Shown here piece after piece: positions 7,528-12,914 of a stretch of 14,594 nucleotides of DNA. How positions within the stretch are numbered: the first letter of the stretch is position 1; each line of letters starts with the position of its first letter. Origin of the DNA: Pseudomonadota bacterium (GTDB lineage: Bacteria > Pseudomonadota > Gammaproteobacteria > Halothiobacillales > Halothiobacillaceae); assembly GCA_021795795.1 (NCBI GenBank), contig JAJYPA010000164.1, forward strand, positions 1-14,594, read 5' to 3'. The notes beneath the pieces were generated by a model that saw only the letters and a list, made by a program, of their open reading frames with translations, did no database searches and was not told the DNA's origin. The translations under genes were made by a program, and so were the position numbers.

Positions 7528-9358
7528 CCGAAAACGAATCGCAGGTGATTTCGCCCGTGGCGGGAACCTCGTTTTTTACCAGATGCATCTTGCATTGCTG
7601 AACCTGTCCCGGCTCGCGCTGAGCGGCGGCCTGGTCGTGCTGCTGATCGTCGCCGGCTGGCTCTACCTCTCCTCGAGCGATGGGGAGTTGATCTGGCTGT
7701 GGTGCCAGTCGCACTTCTGGGTTGGAATCGGCTCGGTAGCGCATCCCATGGTCTGGACATGGCACGGCCAGCACGGCACAACCACGGCCGCACGCATTGC
7801 CTTTTGGTCTTCCGGACGCATCGCCCCTGCTTTCGCCGCGCTCTGGGGCGTGGTCACCGTTTCCAGTGTTCTGGTGTCTGTCGCCATGGTCTGGATCGTC
7901 GTGTACATGCGCAAACGGGGTGCGCAAGAGGCGCAGGATACCTATCTGCGGGGCCAGAAGATGGTCTCTGAAAAGGAACTGGCGTCCCTGGCCGCCGCCG
8001 ACCGCAGCGGATCATCTGGTTACAGTATCGGCTCCGTTCCGATTCCCAAGCGACTGATGATGCGCAATTTTCTTTTGCTGGGGAGTATGGGCACGGGCAA
8101 ATCCCAGGCCATTCTCCACTTGATGGACACCGCGCGCAAACAGCGCATTCCGGCGGTGATCTACGATCCGACCGGAGAATTCACCGAGTTCTTCTTCAAT
8201 CCCGCCACCGACCGGATCCTGAACCCGTTCGATCAGCGTTGCGCACCGTGGTCGCTGTTTGCAGAGATCCGGCACCGGCAGGACTTCCGCGCCCTGGGCG
8301 ATTATCTCTTGCCGCATCACCCCAACAATAGCGGGGACCAGGTCTGGGATGATGCCGCGCGCCTACTGGCCGCCGACCTCTTGGAAATCATCCATGAGCG
8401 GGACGGCGAGAATGCCAACATGTGCTCCCTGCACGACGCCCTGCACCTGCCGCTGGCCGAGCTTTCCGGGCTATTGCAGCGGCATCACAAGTCATCCGCC
8501 GGCTTCATCAACGAGAGCAACCCGCGCGGTTCCGAGTCCGTGCGCCTGACCTTGGCGGCAAGCCCCGCCGTGGCCTTGCTGCGCCTTTGGACTTCCCCCC
8601 GGCGCGATGCCTGGTCGCTACGCGGGCATGTCTCCAGTGCTGAGCCGGGATGGGTGTTCATCACCAGTTCCGCCAGCCGGGCGACAGTGATCAAGCCCTG
8701 GTCGGCCGTGTGGCTGGAAACCGCGCTCCTGGGCGCCATGGAACTGCGCCCCACGCAGGATCTGCGCCTGCTGTTCTTCCTCGATGAACTGGCCAGCCTG
8801 CCCAGGCTGCGCGCCCTCGAGGTCGCCAGCACTCAGGGCCGCAAGTATGGCGTGTCCCTCGTCGCCGGAATCCAGAACATCGCGCAAGCGGAGGAAACCT
8901 ATGGCAAGGAGGGCGCGCGCACCCTGATCGCGGGCCTGCAAAACAAGCTGGTTCTGCGCACGGAGGAAGAGGAAAGCGCCCGCCGCTTGGCCGAACTGCT
9001 GGGCAAGGAAGAAATCGACGAAACCAAGGAAGGCGCGAATGTGGGCATGGCGGAAAACGTCAGTCACGGACAGAACCTCGACCGCAGTATTCGCGAGCGG
9101 CACCTGCTGATGCCTTCTGAACTGCTGGCACTTCCGGACCTCACAGGGGCGTTAAAGCTGGCCGGAGACCTGCCCATCGCCATGGTCAAGGTCCCCCTCA
9201 AGATCCGCGACCGCGTTGCGCCGGACTTCATCGAGAATCCAGAGGCCGTCTCGCTGAAACAGAAAGACACACCCCCGCCGCCCGCCGCCCCGGCCCCGGC
9301 AGAAAACATTTCGCCGGTTGGGGGAATAGAGGATGAGGCTGACAACAACCTCTGGTAA
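7514..9358 (+). CDS. Type IV coupling protein, TraD/TrwB family
   Basis: 614 residues from the ATG at 7514 (AAGAGG upstream; 48 bases further upstream is another in-frame ATG, inside the transglycosylase gene). Two membrane segments at about 33-52 and 104-132 enclose a periplasmic loop, followed by the RecA-like motor: Walker A GSMGTGKS at 190-197 and Walker B LLFFLDELA with D424/E425. The stretch AGIQNIAQAEETYGKEGARTLIAGLQNKLVLRT is characteristic of TraD/TrwB proteins. It brings the relaxase-DNA complex to the mating channel. A Pro/Ala-rich tail ends in a segment encoded by motif copy 5. Near its start, 7547-7570 holds a partial motif-like sequence. Confidence 0.94.
   Translation: MPIPSRKRIAGDFARGGNLVFYQMHLALLNLSRLALSGGLVVLLIVAGWLYLSSSDGELIWLWCQSHFWVGIGSVAHPMVWTWHGQHGTTTAARIAFWSSGRIAPAFAALWGVVTVSSVLVSVAMVWIVVYMRKRGAQEAQDTYLRGQKMVSEKELASLAAADRSGSSGYSIGSVPIPKRLMMRNFLLLGSMGTGKSQAILHLMDTARKQRIPAVIYDPTGEFTEFFFNPATDRILNPFDQRCAPWSLFAEIRHRQDFRALGDYLLPHHPNNSGDQVWDDAARLLAADLLEIIHERDGENANMCSLHDALHLPLAELSGLLQRHHKSSAGFINESNPRGSESVRLTLAASPAVALLRLWTSPRRDAWSLRGHVSSAEPGWVFITSSASRATVIKPWSAVWLETALLGAMELRPTQDLRLLFFLDELASLPRLRALEVASTQGRKYGVSLVAGIQNIAQAEETYGKEGARTLIAGLQNKLVLRTEEEESARRLAELLGKEEIDETKEGANVGMAENVSHGQNLDRSIRERHLLMPSELLALPDLTGALKLAGDLPIAMVKVPLKIRDRVAPDFIENPEAVSLKQKDTPPPPAAPAPAENISPVGGIEDEADNNLW
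9308..9331 (+). promoter_or_regulatory. Conserved upstream motif, copy 5 (inside the coupling protein tail)
   Basis: ATTTCGCCGGTTGGGGGAATAG, one extra A compared with the other copies, 52 bases before the start at 9383. It lies within the coding sequence for the last residues of the coupling protein (ISPVGGIE), so its preservation is not explained by intergenic drift. Confidence 0.65.
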
Positions 9359-9382
9359 CCACTCGACACAAAAGGATCAATC

Positions 9383-10060
9383 ATGAAACGCAAAACCATC
9401 ATCCTGCTCACCGCCCTGGCCCTGGCACCACTCACCGCCAGCGCGTCTCCGCTCATCGCGGGCAATATCGGCTATGCCAACATCAACACCGGCGGCGGCG
9501 ATGGGCACTCGGGCATTACCGCCGGGGTCGCAGTCAAGCACGGTGACACAACCCTGGCGGCGCAGATCTCCGCTGCCGACCACTTCGCCGACGCGCAAGC
9601 ACAGATCAGCCGTAGCTTTCGCGTGAACCAGCGGTTGATAGTAGCCCCCCTTTTGGGCGTAGGTGACGCCTTTGTACCGCGTGCTGGTCAGCAGGGACAG
9701 ATCCCGGCAGATCTCGTGCCCCCGGCGCTTCACGGCTTCGTGAACAACACCCAGCCCGCTCCACAAAACCTGATCCCGCCGGCGCTCCAGGGGGTGATCG
9801 GCAGCGGCTCGGACCAGAACGACATCTACGCCCTGGCCGGCGCGGGAGCCGCAACGAGCATCACGCCACGTCTGGGACTAGGCATCACTGCGGGCGTAGG
9901 CCCGGCACTGAACCGCGCGGGGGTCGTCTGGCAGGCCGGCGGCGGTCTGAGCTACCGGCTGCACCGCCAGTGGTTTGTCGACGCGGCGGTGGAATACCTC
10001 AAACTGCCCAAATCGCCGCGCATCCTCACCGACACCATCGGCTTCAACTACCTGTTTTAA
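9383..10060 (+). CDS. Predicted outer-membrane beta-barrel protein
   Basis: 225 residues with a Sec signal peptide (cleavage near ASA-S, residue 21) and a terminal phenylalanine (IGFNYLF), the classic end of an outer-membrane barrel. Alternating Gly/hydrophobic strands are visible (IAGNIGYANIN, GAATSITPRLGLGITAGVG, WQAGGGLSYRL). A loop region holds an imperfect duplication, LVPPALHGFV and LIPPALQGVI, about residues 111-140. AAAGGA precedes the ATG. It stands behind motif copy 5 and next to the coupling protein, so an exclusion, adhesion or mating-pair role is possible. The family is not identified. Confidence 0.75.
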   Translation: MKRKTIILLTALALAPLTASASPLIAGNIGYANINTGGGDGHSGITAGVAVKHGDTTLAAQISAADHFADAQAQISRSFRVNQRLIVAPLLGVGDAFVPRAGQQGQIPADLVPPALHGFVNNTQPAPQNLIPPALQGVIGSGSDQNDIYALAGAGAATSITPRLGLGITAGVGPALNRAGVVWQAGGGLSYRLHRQWFVDAAVEYLKLPKSPRILTDTIGFNYLF

Positions 10061-10070
10061 CCTGTTTTAA
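10051..10070 (+). repeat. 10-bp tandem duplication at a gene end
   Basis: CCTGTTTTAA occurs twice in exact tandem. The first copy provides the last codons and stop of the barrel gene; the second supplies the spacer leading into the AAGGAG of the next gene. Probably a slippage duplication. Confidence 0.85.
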
Positions 10071-10081
10071 GGAGAATACCC

Positions 10082-10390
10082 ATGGAAATCAGCTTGTATG
10101 ACAAGACATCCGGCGAGTCGGTGCAACTCAGCACCGTGCGCGAACTACTGCTGGAACTGGCCGTCTCGCTCGCAAACGGCAGTGCAGCAAAGGCACTGGA
10201 GCAGATCACGGGTCAGGAGGAACAGGTTGCGGCGGCACGGTACATCTGCGCGCGGGAAGCGTCCGATGATGCCGAGCTGCTGCTCAGCGTGCTCGACGCC
10301 ATGGAGAAGTTCCGTGCCGCCAGGGATGCCATCGGCACCGCCCGGGCAAAACTTGCGCTCTGGGCTGATGGTGAGGGTTTTGCCGTCTGA
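10082..10390 (+). CDS. Small helical protein of unknown function, first gene of nuclease cassette
   Basis: 102 residues, acidic, Ala/Leu/Glu-rich and almost entirely helical (RELLLELAVSLANGSAAKAL, then VLDAMEKFRAARDAIGTARA). No signal, membrane segment or motif that I can name. AAGGAG at 10070-10074 region precedes the ATG at the right distance, directly after the 10-bp tandem repeat. It lies upstream of a membrane peptide and two nuclease-like genes in the same direction with short gaps and may be part of that cassette, or the tail of the transfer operon. Confidence 0.7.
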   Translation: MEISLYDKTSGESVQLSTVRELLLELAVSLANGSAAKALEQITGQEEQVAAARYICAREASDDAELLLSVLDAMEKFRAARDAIGTARAKLALWADGEGFAV

Positions 10391-10416
10391 CCCGCCGAAA
10401 ATTGACCAACCCAACC

Positions 10417-10433
10417 GGGGCCATACAGGCCCC
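10417..10433 (+). other. Intergenic RNA hairpin before the membrane peptide gene
   Basis: GGGGCC and GGCCCC form a perfect six-base stem with a five-base loop. No T tract follows, so it is not a normal terminator. It directly abuts the AAAGGA ribosome-binding site (10434-10439) of the next gene and could modulate translation or mRNA stability. Confidence 0.45.
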
Positions 10434-10445
10434 AAAGGATCCGAT

Positions 10446-10574
10446 ATGAAACTGCATCACCTGCGCCGCATGTACCGCTGGCATGTAGCGCATAGCTACC
10501 CCCTCATGGTCGCCTTCAACTGGGCCGCCATCAGCGGCTATGCCGCCCTCCTGCTGCTCGCGGTGCTACGATGA
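10446..10574 (+). CDS. 42-residue membrane peptide
   Basis: Starts at the ATG at 10446 with AAAGGA seven bases upstream. A basic N-terminus with several His and Arg (KLHHLRRMYRWHVAHSY) is followed by one hydrophobic helix (PLMVAFNWAAISGYAALLLLAVL) at about residues 19-41. The stop overlaps the next start in an ATGA arrangement, giving translational coupling to the Mrr-like nuclease. Too short for a confident family. It could be a membrane anchor, a toxin-like peptide or a membrane partner of the nuclease. Confidence 0.6.
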   Translation: MKLHHLRRMYRWHVAHSYPLMVAFNWAAISGYAALLLLAVLR

Positions 10575-11110
10575 GCGCCACGATCAAGCAGGATGATCGT
10601 CATGCGATATGGATGAGCCTGCGCGCTGGCTGGCATTCCTGGCGGCGCCATGGGTTTCGGCGACTACGCGCCGGCTGGTCTACGGCGCAATTGACCACGA
10701 TAGGGCGCAAGGATTCCCCTCGCGAAGCGTTGTCCCGGCGCATTCAATATCTGCGTCAACTGGATCCTTTCGTGTTCGAGGAGGTGGTGTTGGACACCTT
10801 TCAGCGCCACGGGTGGATTGTCATCCGGAATCGCCGTTACACGGGCGACGGCGGCATTGACGGCCGCGTGTATAACGGCGGGCACTGGTACGGTGTGCAG
10901 TGCAAGCGCATCGCGGGCGACGTGTTGCCGCATGTGCTCCTGAAGTTCGAGAAGGACCTGAAAAAAAATGGCCTCCGAAAGGGTTTCTTTGTGCACACAG
11001 GCCGCCTCGCCGCAACCGCGTTCGAGAATACGCCGCCCTGCATTACCGTCATTTCCCCGCCGCAGGTGGTCCAATGGATTGGATCCAGCTTGCCAGGTTT
11101 TCGTAAATAA
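10571..11110 (+). CDS. Mrr-like PD-(D/E)XK nuclease
   Basis: 179 residues. The C-terminal two-thirds match the Mrr-type restriction endonuclease fold: DPFVFEEVVLDTF (65-77) with a helix glutamate E70/E71, then GDGGIDG (92-98) with catalytic D97, then GVQCKR (108-113) with Q110 and K112. KGFFVHTGRLA near 137-147 follows as in family members. The first 60 residues are basic and Trp/Arg-rich, without a recognised domain. Mrr-like domains usually cut DNA, often modified DNA; in mobile elements they can act in defence against other elements or phages. The gene is coupled to a membrane peptide upstream and followed after 13 bases by a degenerate paralogue. Which DNA it cuts cannot be told. Confidence 0.85.
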   Translation: MSATIKQDDRHAIWMSLRAGWHSWRRHGFRRLRAGWSTAQLTTIGRKDSPREALSRRIQYLRQLDPFVFEEVVLDTFQRHGWIVIRNRRYTGDGGIDGRVYNGGHWYGVQCKRIAGDVLPHVLLKFEKDLKKNGLRKGFFVHTGRLAATAFENTPPCITVISPPQVVQWIGSSLPGFRK

Positions 11111-11123
11111 AGGAGAGTGCATC

Positions 11124-11507
11124 ATGATAAGGACAGTGGACCCACTTGAATTCGAGGACCTGGTGTTTGACACGTTTGAGCACCATGGGTACTCCGCCAG
11201 GCGAAGCCGCTTTTTTTGCGGCGGTGAGGAGGAAATCAGCGGAAGTGTGCAAATCCATGGCGAGCGGCATGGAATCCGTTGTAAATGCTTCGAGCCCGGC
11301 GAGAAGCCCGTCGTGGACAGCCAAATGCTCATGCGCACCGCCCGGCTGTTACAATGTAACGGGTACAAGAAAGGAATCCTGATACATACGGGACACCTGG
11401 CGCAAGCAACCCGGCAAACCGCTCCTCCTATTGTCCTCCTTTCCGCTGATCGTCTGCCAGCCTGGCTCGAGAGCCGGCAACCACCCACCATCCCCTTTCC
11501 ATCCTGA
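11124..11507 (+). CDS. Paralogue of the Mrr-like nuclease with altered active site
   Basis: 127 residues from the ATG at 11124, with AAAGGAGAG upstream. It aligns along its length with the nuclease just upstream: VDPLEFEDLVFDTFEHHGY against LDPFVFEEVVLDTFQRHGW, and NGYKKGILIHTGHLAQ against NGLRKGFFVHTGRLAA. The active-site segment is changed: GDGGIDG becomes GGEEEISG (the catalytic aspartate position is Ser39) and QCKR becomes RCKC (Gln to Arg52, Lys54 retained). It also lacks the basic N-terminal extension. It is therefore probably catalytically dead and may be a regulatory or DNA-binding subunit, although Glu36-38 could conceivably substitute. Arisen by tandem duplication and strong divergence, as nucleotide identity is low. 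Confidence 0.75.
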   Translation: MIRTVDPLEFEDLVFDTFEHHGYSARRSRFFCGGEEEISGSVQIHGERHGIRCKCFEPGEKPVVDSQMLMRTARLLQCNGYKKGILIHTGHLAQATRQTAPPIVLLSADRLPAWLESRQPPTIPFPS

Positions 11508-11518
11508 CCCCGCCACCA

Positions 11519-11673
11519 TCGCTTTGTCCCTCGCCCAGGTCGCTCCTGAGCTTGTCCTGGGCAACGGTCGCGCCATCGCTGCGCTCTGTCACGCCCGCCG
11601 CACAGGCCATCCCTTCGCTTCGCTCCGGGCACGCTCATCCGCTCCTTTCAGGGCGAAGCGAGGGACAAAGCGA
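11519..11673. repeat. 155-bp segment bounded by 16-bp perfect inverted repeats
   Basis: TCGCTTTGTCCCTCGC at 11519-11534 and its exact complement at 11658-11673. A second pair, GCCCAGG and CCTGGGC, is nested near the left arm (11533-11539 and about 11556-11562). No coding capacity. Size and inverted ends suggest a MITE-like remnant or a long hairpin; I see no clear target-site duplication. Confidence 0.6.
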
Positions 11674-11746
11674 CGGCGGCTCCGGCGGTCAGAACAAAAA
11701 CAGCGGGGGAATCCTTTCACAAAGACTTGTGAACAGCGCTGGAAGC

Positions 11747-11953
11747 TCAGAACCGCTCAGGCTCACCAGCGGTCAGGTCCGCCAGTGCCGCCGATTTGTC
11801 AAAGTACCCACGGATCGCCACGGGGTCCGCCGGGTCGCCGCCTTCGGATAGTATACGACCAACCGCCGCCTGATACATCGTGCTTACAGATTCTCCATAC
11901 AAATCATTCAGATATGCGGTATCTCCCATTTCGGAGAGAATCCGTGCAGGCAT
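11747..11953 (-). CDS. Possible small protein, 68 residues, possibly leaderless
   Basis: Leftward ORF starting MPARILSEMGDTAYLND and ending LADLTAGEPERF. It contains two similar segments, RILSEMGDTAYLNDL and RILSEGGDPADPVAI. Composition is balanced and protein-like, unlike the Pro/Arg-rich translation of the same frame further upstream, which supports this start. No ribosome-binding site is present, but an exact TATAAT on the leftward strand (11963-11968) lies ten bases before the ATG, the spacing expected for a leaderless transcript beginning at the start codon. The start is embedded in the palindrome 11939-11985, consistent with autoregulation. Family not recognised; it could be an antitoxin or small regulator, or the ORF may be fortuitous. 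Confidence 0.45.
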   Translation of the reverse strand: MPARILSEMGDTAYLNDLYGESVSTMYQAAVGRILSEGGDPADPVAIRGYFDKSAALADLTAGEPERF

Positions 11954-11985
11954 CGTATATATATTATACGATGCCTGCACGGATT
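11939..11985. repeat. 47-bp palindrome with perfect 21-bp arms
   Basis: Arms 11939-11959 and 11965-11985 are exact inverted copies around a five-base TATAT centre. The core is AT-rich and carries TATAAT on the leftward strand; the outer arms read AATCCGTGCAGGCATCG. It overlaps the start of the small leftward ORF. An operator is the simplest reading; hairpin telomere-like, recombination or origin functions are alternatives. Confidence 0.85.
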
Positions 11986-12094
11986 TGCATTTTGATACCG
12001 AATTCCAGGTATGTGAACTGATTTCTTTGAGCTTTTTCGCTCTCAAGTATCCGTTCACTTTGTCCCGCCCAGGGGCCTTGCCCGCCCGGCCCGC

Positions 12095-12122
12095 CAGGAT
12101 GGCCCGCCTTGAAGCCATCCTG
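12095..12122. repeat. 9-bp inverted repeat
   Basis: CAGGATGGC (12095-12103) and GCCATCCTG (12114-12122) separated by ten bases, in the GC-rich block. No T tract follows, so not an ordinary terminator. Confidence 0.6.
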
Positions 12123-12151
12123 TCGCCTCTCGAAAGGCCGGGGGGCGGCCG

Positions 12152-12200
12152 GGGGGTGTGTCTTGGGTGCAGGTCTCGATCTAACCAAAGACACACCCCC
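12152..12200. repeat. 13-bp inverted repeat in GC-rich block
   Basis: GGGGGTGTGTCTT (12152-12164) and AAGACACACCCCC (12188-12200) are exact inverted copies with a 23-base loop. Just left of it GGCCGGGGGG occurs twice in a row (about 12137-12156). An outer pair, GGGCCTTG and CAAGGCCC, lies about 12073-12080 and 12216-12223. A nested, cruciform-capable block of this kind suggests an origin or protein-binding array; no function is proven. Confidence 0.6.
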
Positions 12201-12456
12201 GCCCGCCGCGCCCGCCAAGGCCCTAAATTTGCCCTCTGAGGCGTTTTGCGGGCCGGGGTAGGGGTAAGGTAGCGATAGGGGCGGGACAGGGCGCTGCGCG
12301 CCGCGCTCCCCGTCCCACCGCTGCGCGGCGGGGCCCTCGCCCAGCGCGGGCCGGGTGTCCGGCCCCTGCCCGTTACGCTGTCACGTCCGTCGTGGGTTTC
12401 TGGTCTCCAAGGATCTGGGGCGGGCTGGGCGACGGTGCCCATGGGGAGGGGGGACC

Positions 12457-12485
12457 GTTACAGTGTAATGTTTAGCATGTAGTAT
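12457..12485 (+). promoter_or_regulatory. Putative sigma-70-type promoter for the small regulator operon
   Basis: GTTACA (12457-12462) and TAGTAT (12480-12485) with 17 bases between, each matching four of six consensus positions. The first box lies in GTTACAGTGTAAT, a near-palindrome (12457-12469), and the second in TAGTATG-N6-CATACTA (12480-12499). The overlap of both boxes with inverted repeats suggests repression. No other promoter-like pair is seen before the gene at 12608. Confidence 0.45.
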
Positions 12486-12499
12486 GAGACAACATACTA
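12480..12499. repeat. Inverted repeat over the -10 box
   Basis: TAGTATG (12480-12486) and CATACTA (12493-12499), perfect seven-base arms, six-base spacer. Confidence 0.7.
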
Positions 12500-12578
12500 T
12501 TACTACATACAGACAGACAAAATTCCCCCAATCCATCGCGGTACTTGCAGCGTGCTTATGAAGTGCCGGTCCTGGCGT

Positions 12579-12590
12579 ATTAGCGCTAAT
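12579..12590. promoter_or_regulatory. Palindromic operator ATTAGCGCTAAT, site 1
   Basis: Perfect 12-bp palindrome 17 bases before the ATG at 12608. Repeated in longer form at the end of the same gene, which suggests that the small protein it flanks binds both. Confidence 0.65.
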
Positions 12591-12607
12591 CTGTTACCAT
12601 TGCCGCC

Positions 12608-12775
12608 ATGGCAACCGAGAATCGCAAAGCGCAACTGCGGGAAGCGCAACAAAGGCTGGCGGACAAGCGCCGGGCGGATGGGCTCATCAAACTGTCGGTC
12701 TGGGTGACCAAGGGGCAGGCAGAGCGGATCCGCCGCATGCTGGCCGGCGACGAGCAAAAGTGCTTGCATGATTAG
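12608..12775 (+). CDS. 55-residue DNA-binding protein, ribbon-helix-helix-like
   Basis: Encodes MATENRKAQLREAQQRLADK, then ADGLIKLSVWVTKGQAERIRRMLAGDEQK. The pattern of a basic helix, a short strand with VWV and a following helix is that of a common class of very small plasmid and genomic-island proteins thought to be ribbon-helix-helix DNA binders. The ATG lacks a strong ribosome-binding site. Perfect palindromes ATTAGCGCTAAT lie upstream (12579-12590) and at its stop codon (the TAG is part of 12767-12786), which suggests autoregulation and control of the next two genes. At 55 residues it is easily missed by annotation. Confidence 0.65.
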   Translation: MATENRKAQLREAQQRLADKRRADGLIKLSVWVTKGQAERIRRMLAGDEQKCLHD

Positions 12776-12796
12776 CGCTAATCATGTACGCTAATC
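12767..12796. promoter_or_regulatory. Palindromic operator, site 2, with an extra half site
   Basis: CATGATTAGCGCTAATCATG is a perfect 20-bp palindrome (12767-12786) that includes the stop codon of the small regulator. A further half site, ACGCTAATC, follows at 12788-12796. It lies upstream of the membrane peptide and lipoprotein genes, so it may control an internal promoter for them. Confidence 0.65.
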
Positions 12797-12825
12797 TTGT
12801 TGTCCCACTGATCGGAGGTTCAGCC

Positions 12826-12912
12826 ATGCCCACCTTGCTTATCCTCGCTGCAATACCGCTCATCCCAGCCTATGGACTGCCCTTTTACTTCTGGCTCACC
12901 GAGCCTCGCTGA
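12826..12912 (+). CDS. 28-residue membrane peptide
   Basis: MPTLLILAAIPLIPAYGLPF followed by YFWLTEPR and stop. GGAGG lies about eight bases upstream, a strong ribosome-binding site for such a small frame, and the stop lies two bases before the next ATG, so it looks translated and coupled to the lipoprotein. It is a single hydrophobic helix with a short polar end. Role unknown; it could be a leader peptide, a small membrane regulator or an inner-membrane partner of the lipoprotein. Confidence 0.5.
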   Translation: MPTLLILAAIPLIPAYGLPFYFWLTEPR

Positions 12913-12914
12913 AG

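Larger units (their letters stand above)
11508..12600. other. Gene-poor, repeat-rich control region
   Basis: About 1.1 kb with no large credible gene. It holds an inverted-repeat-bounded 155-bp segment (11519-11673), a small leftward ORF (11747-11953) starting in a 47-bp palindrome, a very GC-rich block (12060-12440) with several nested inverted repeats, and a promoter with overlapping palindromes (12457-12509). Origin of replication, stabilisation or regulatory functions are possible. No initiator protein gene is seen next to it. Confidence 0.6.

Noticed and set aside
7547..7570. Sixth copy of the conserved motif (GATTTCGCCCGTGGCGGGAA)
   Set aside because: Only the first nine bases match well; it lies within coding sequence and not ahead of a gene start. 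Could be coincidence.
12111..12125. IncP-type nic (CATCCTG)
   Set aside because: The match is only to a seven-base consensus, and the relaxase present is MOB-F, which uses a different nic type.
11954..12442. Upstream extension of the small leftward ORF to 231 residues
   Set aside because: The extra part is Pro/Arg-rich, typical of translated GC-rich non-coding DNA, and crosses several inverted repeats; only the last 68 residues look protein-like.
12522..12541. Inverted copy of the motif (GGATTGGGGGAAT on the leftward strand)
   Set aside because: Shares ATTGGGGGA but lacks TTTCGC at the right spacing and no leftward gene follows closely; not counted.
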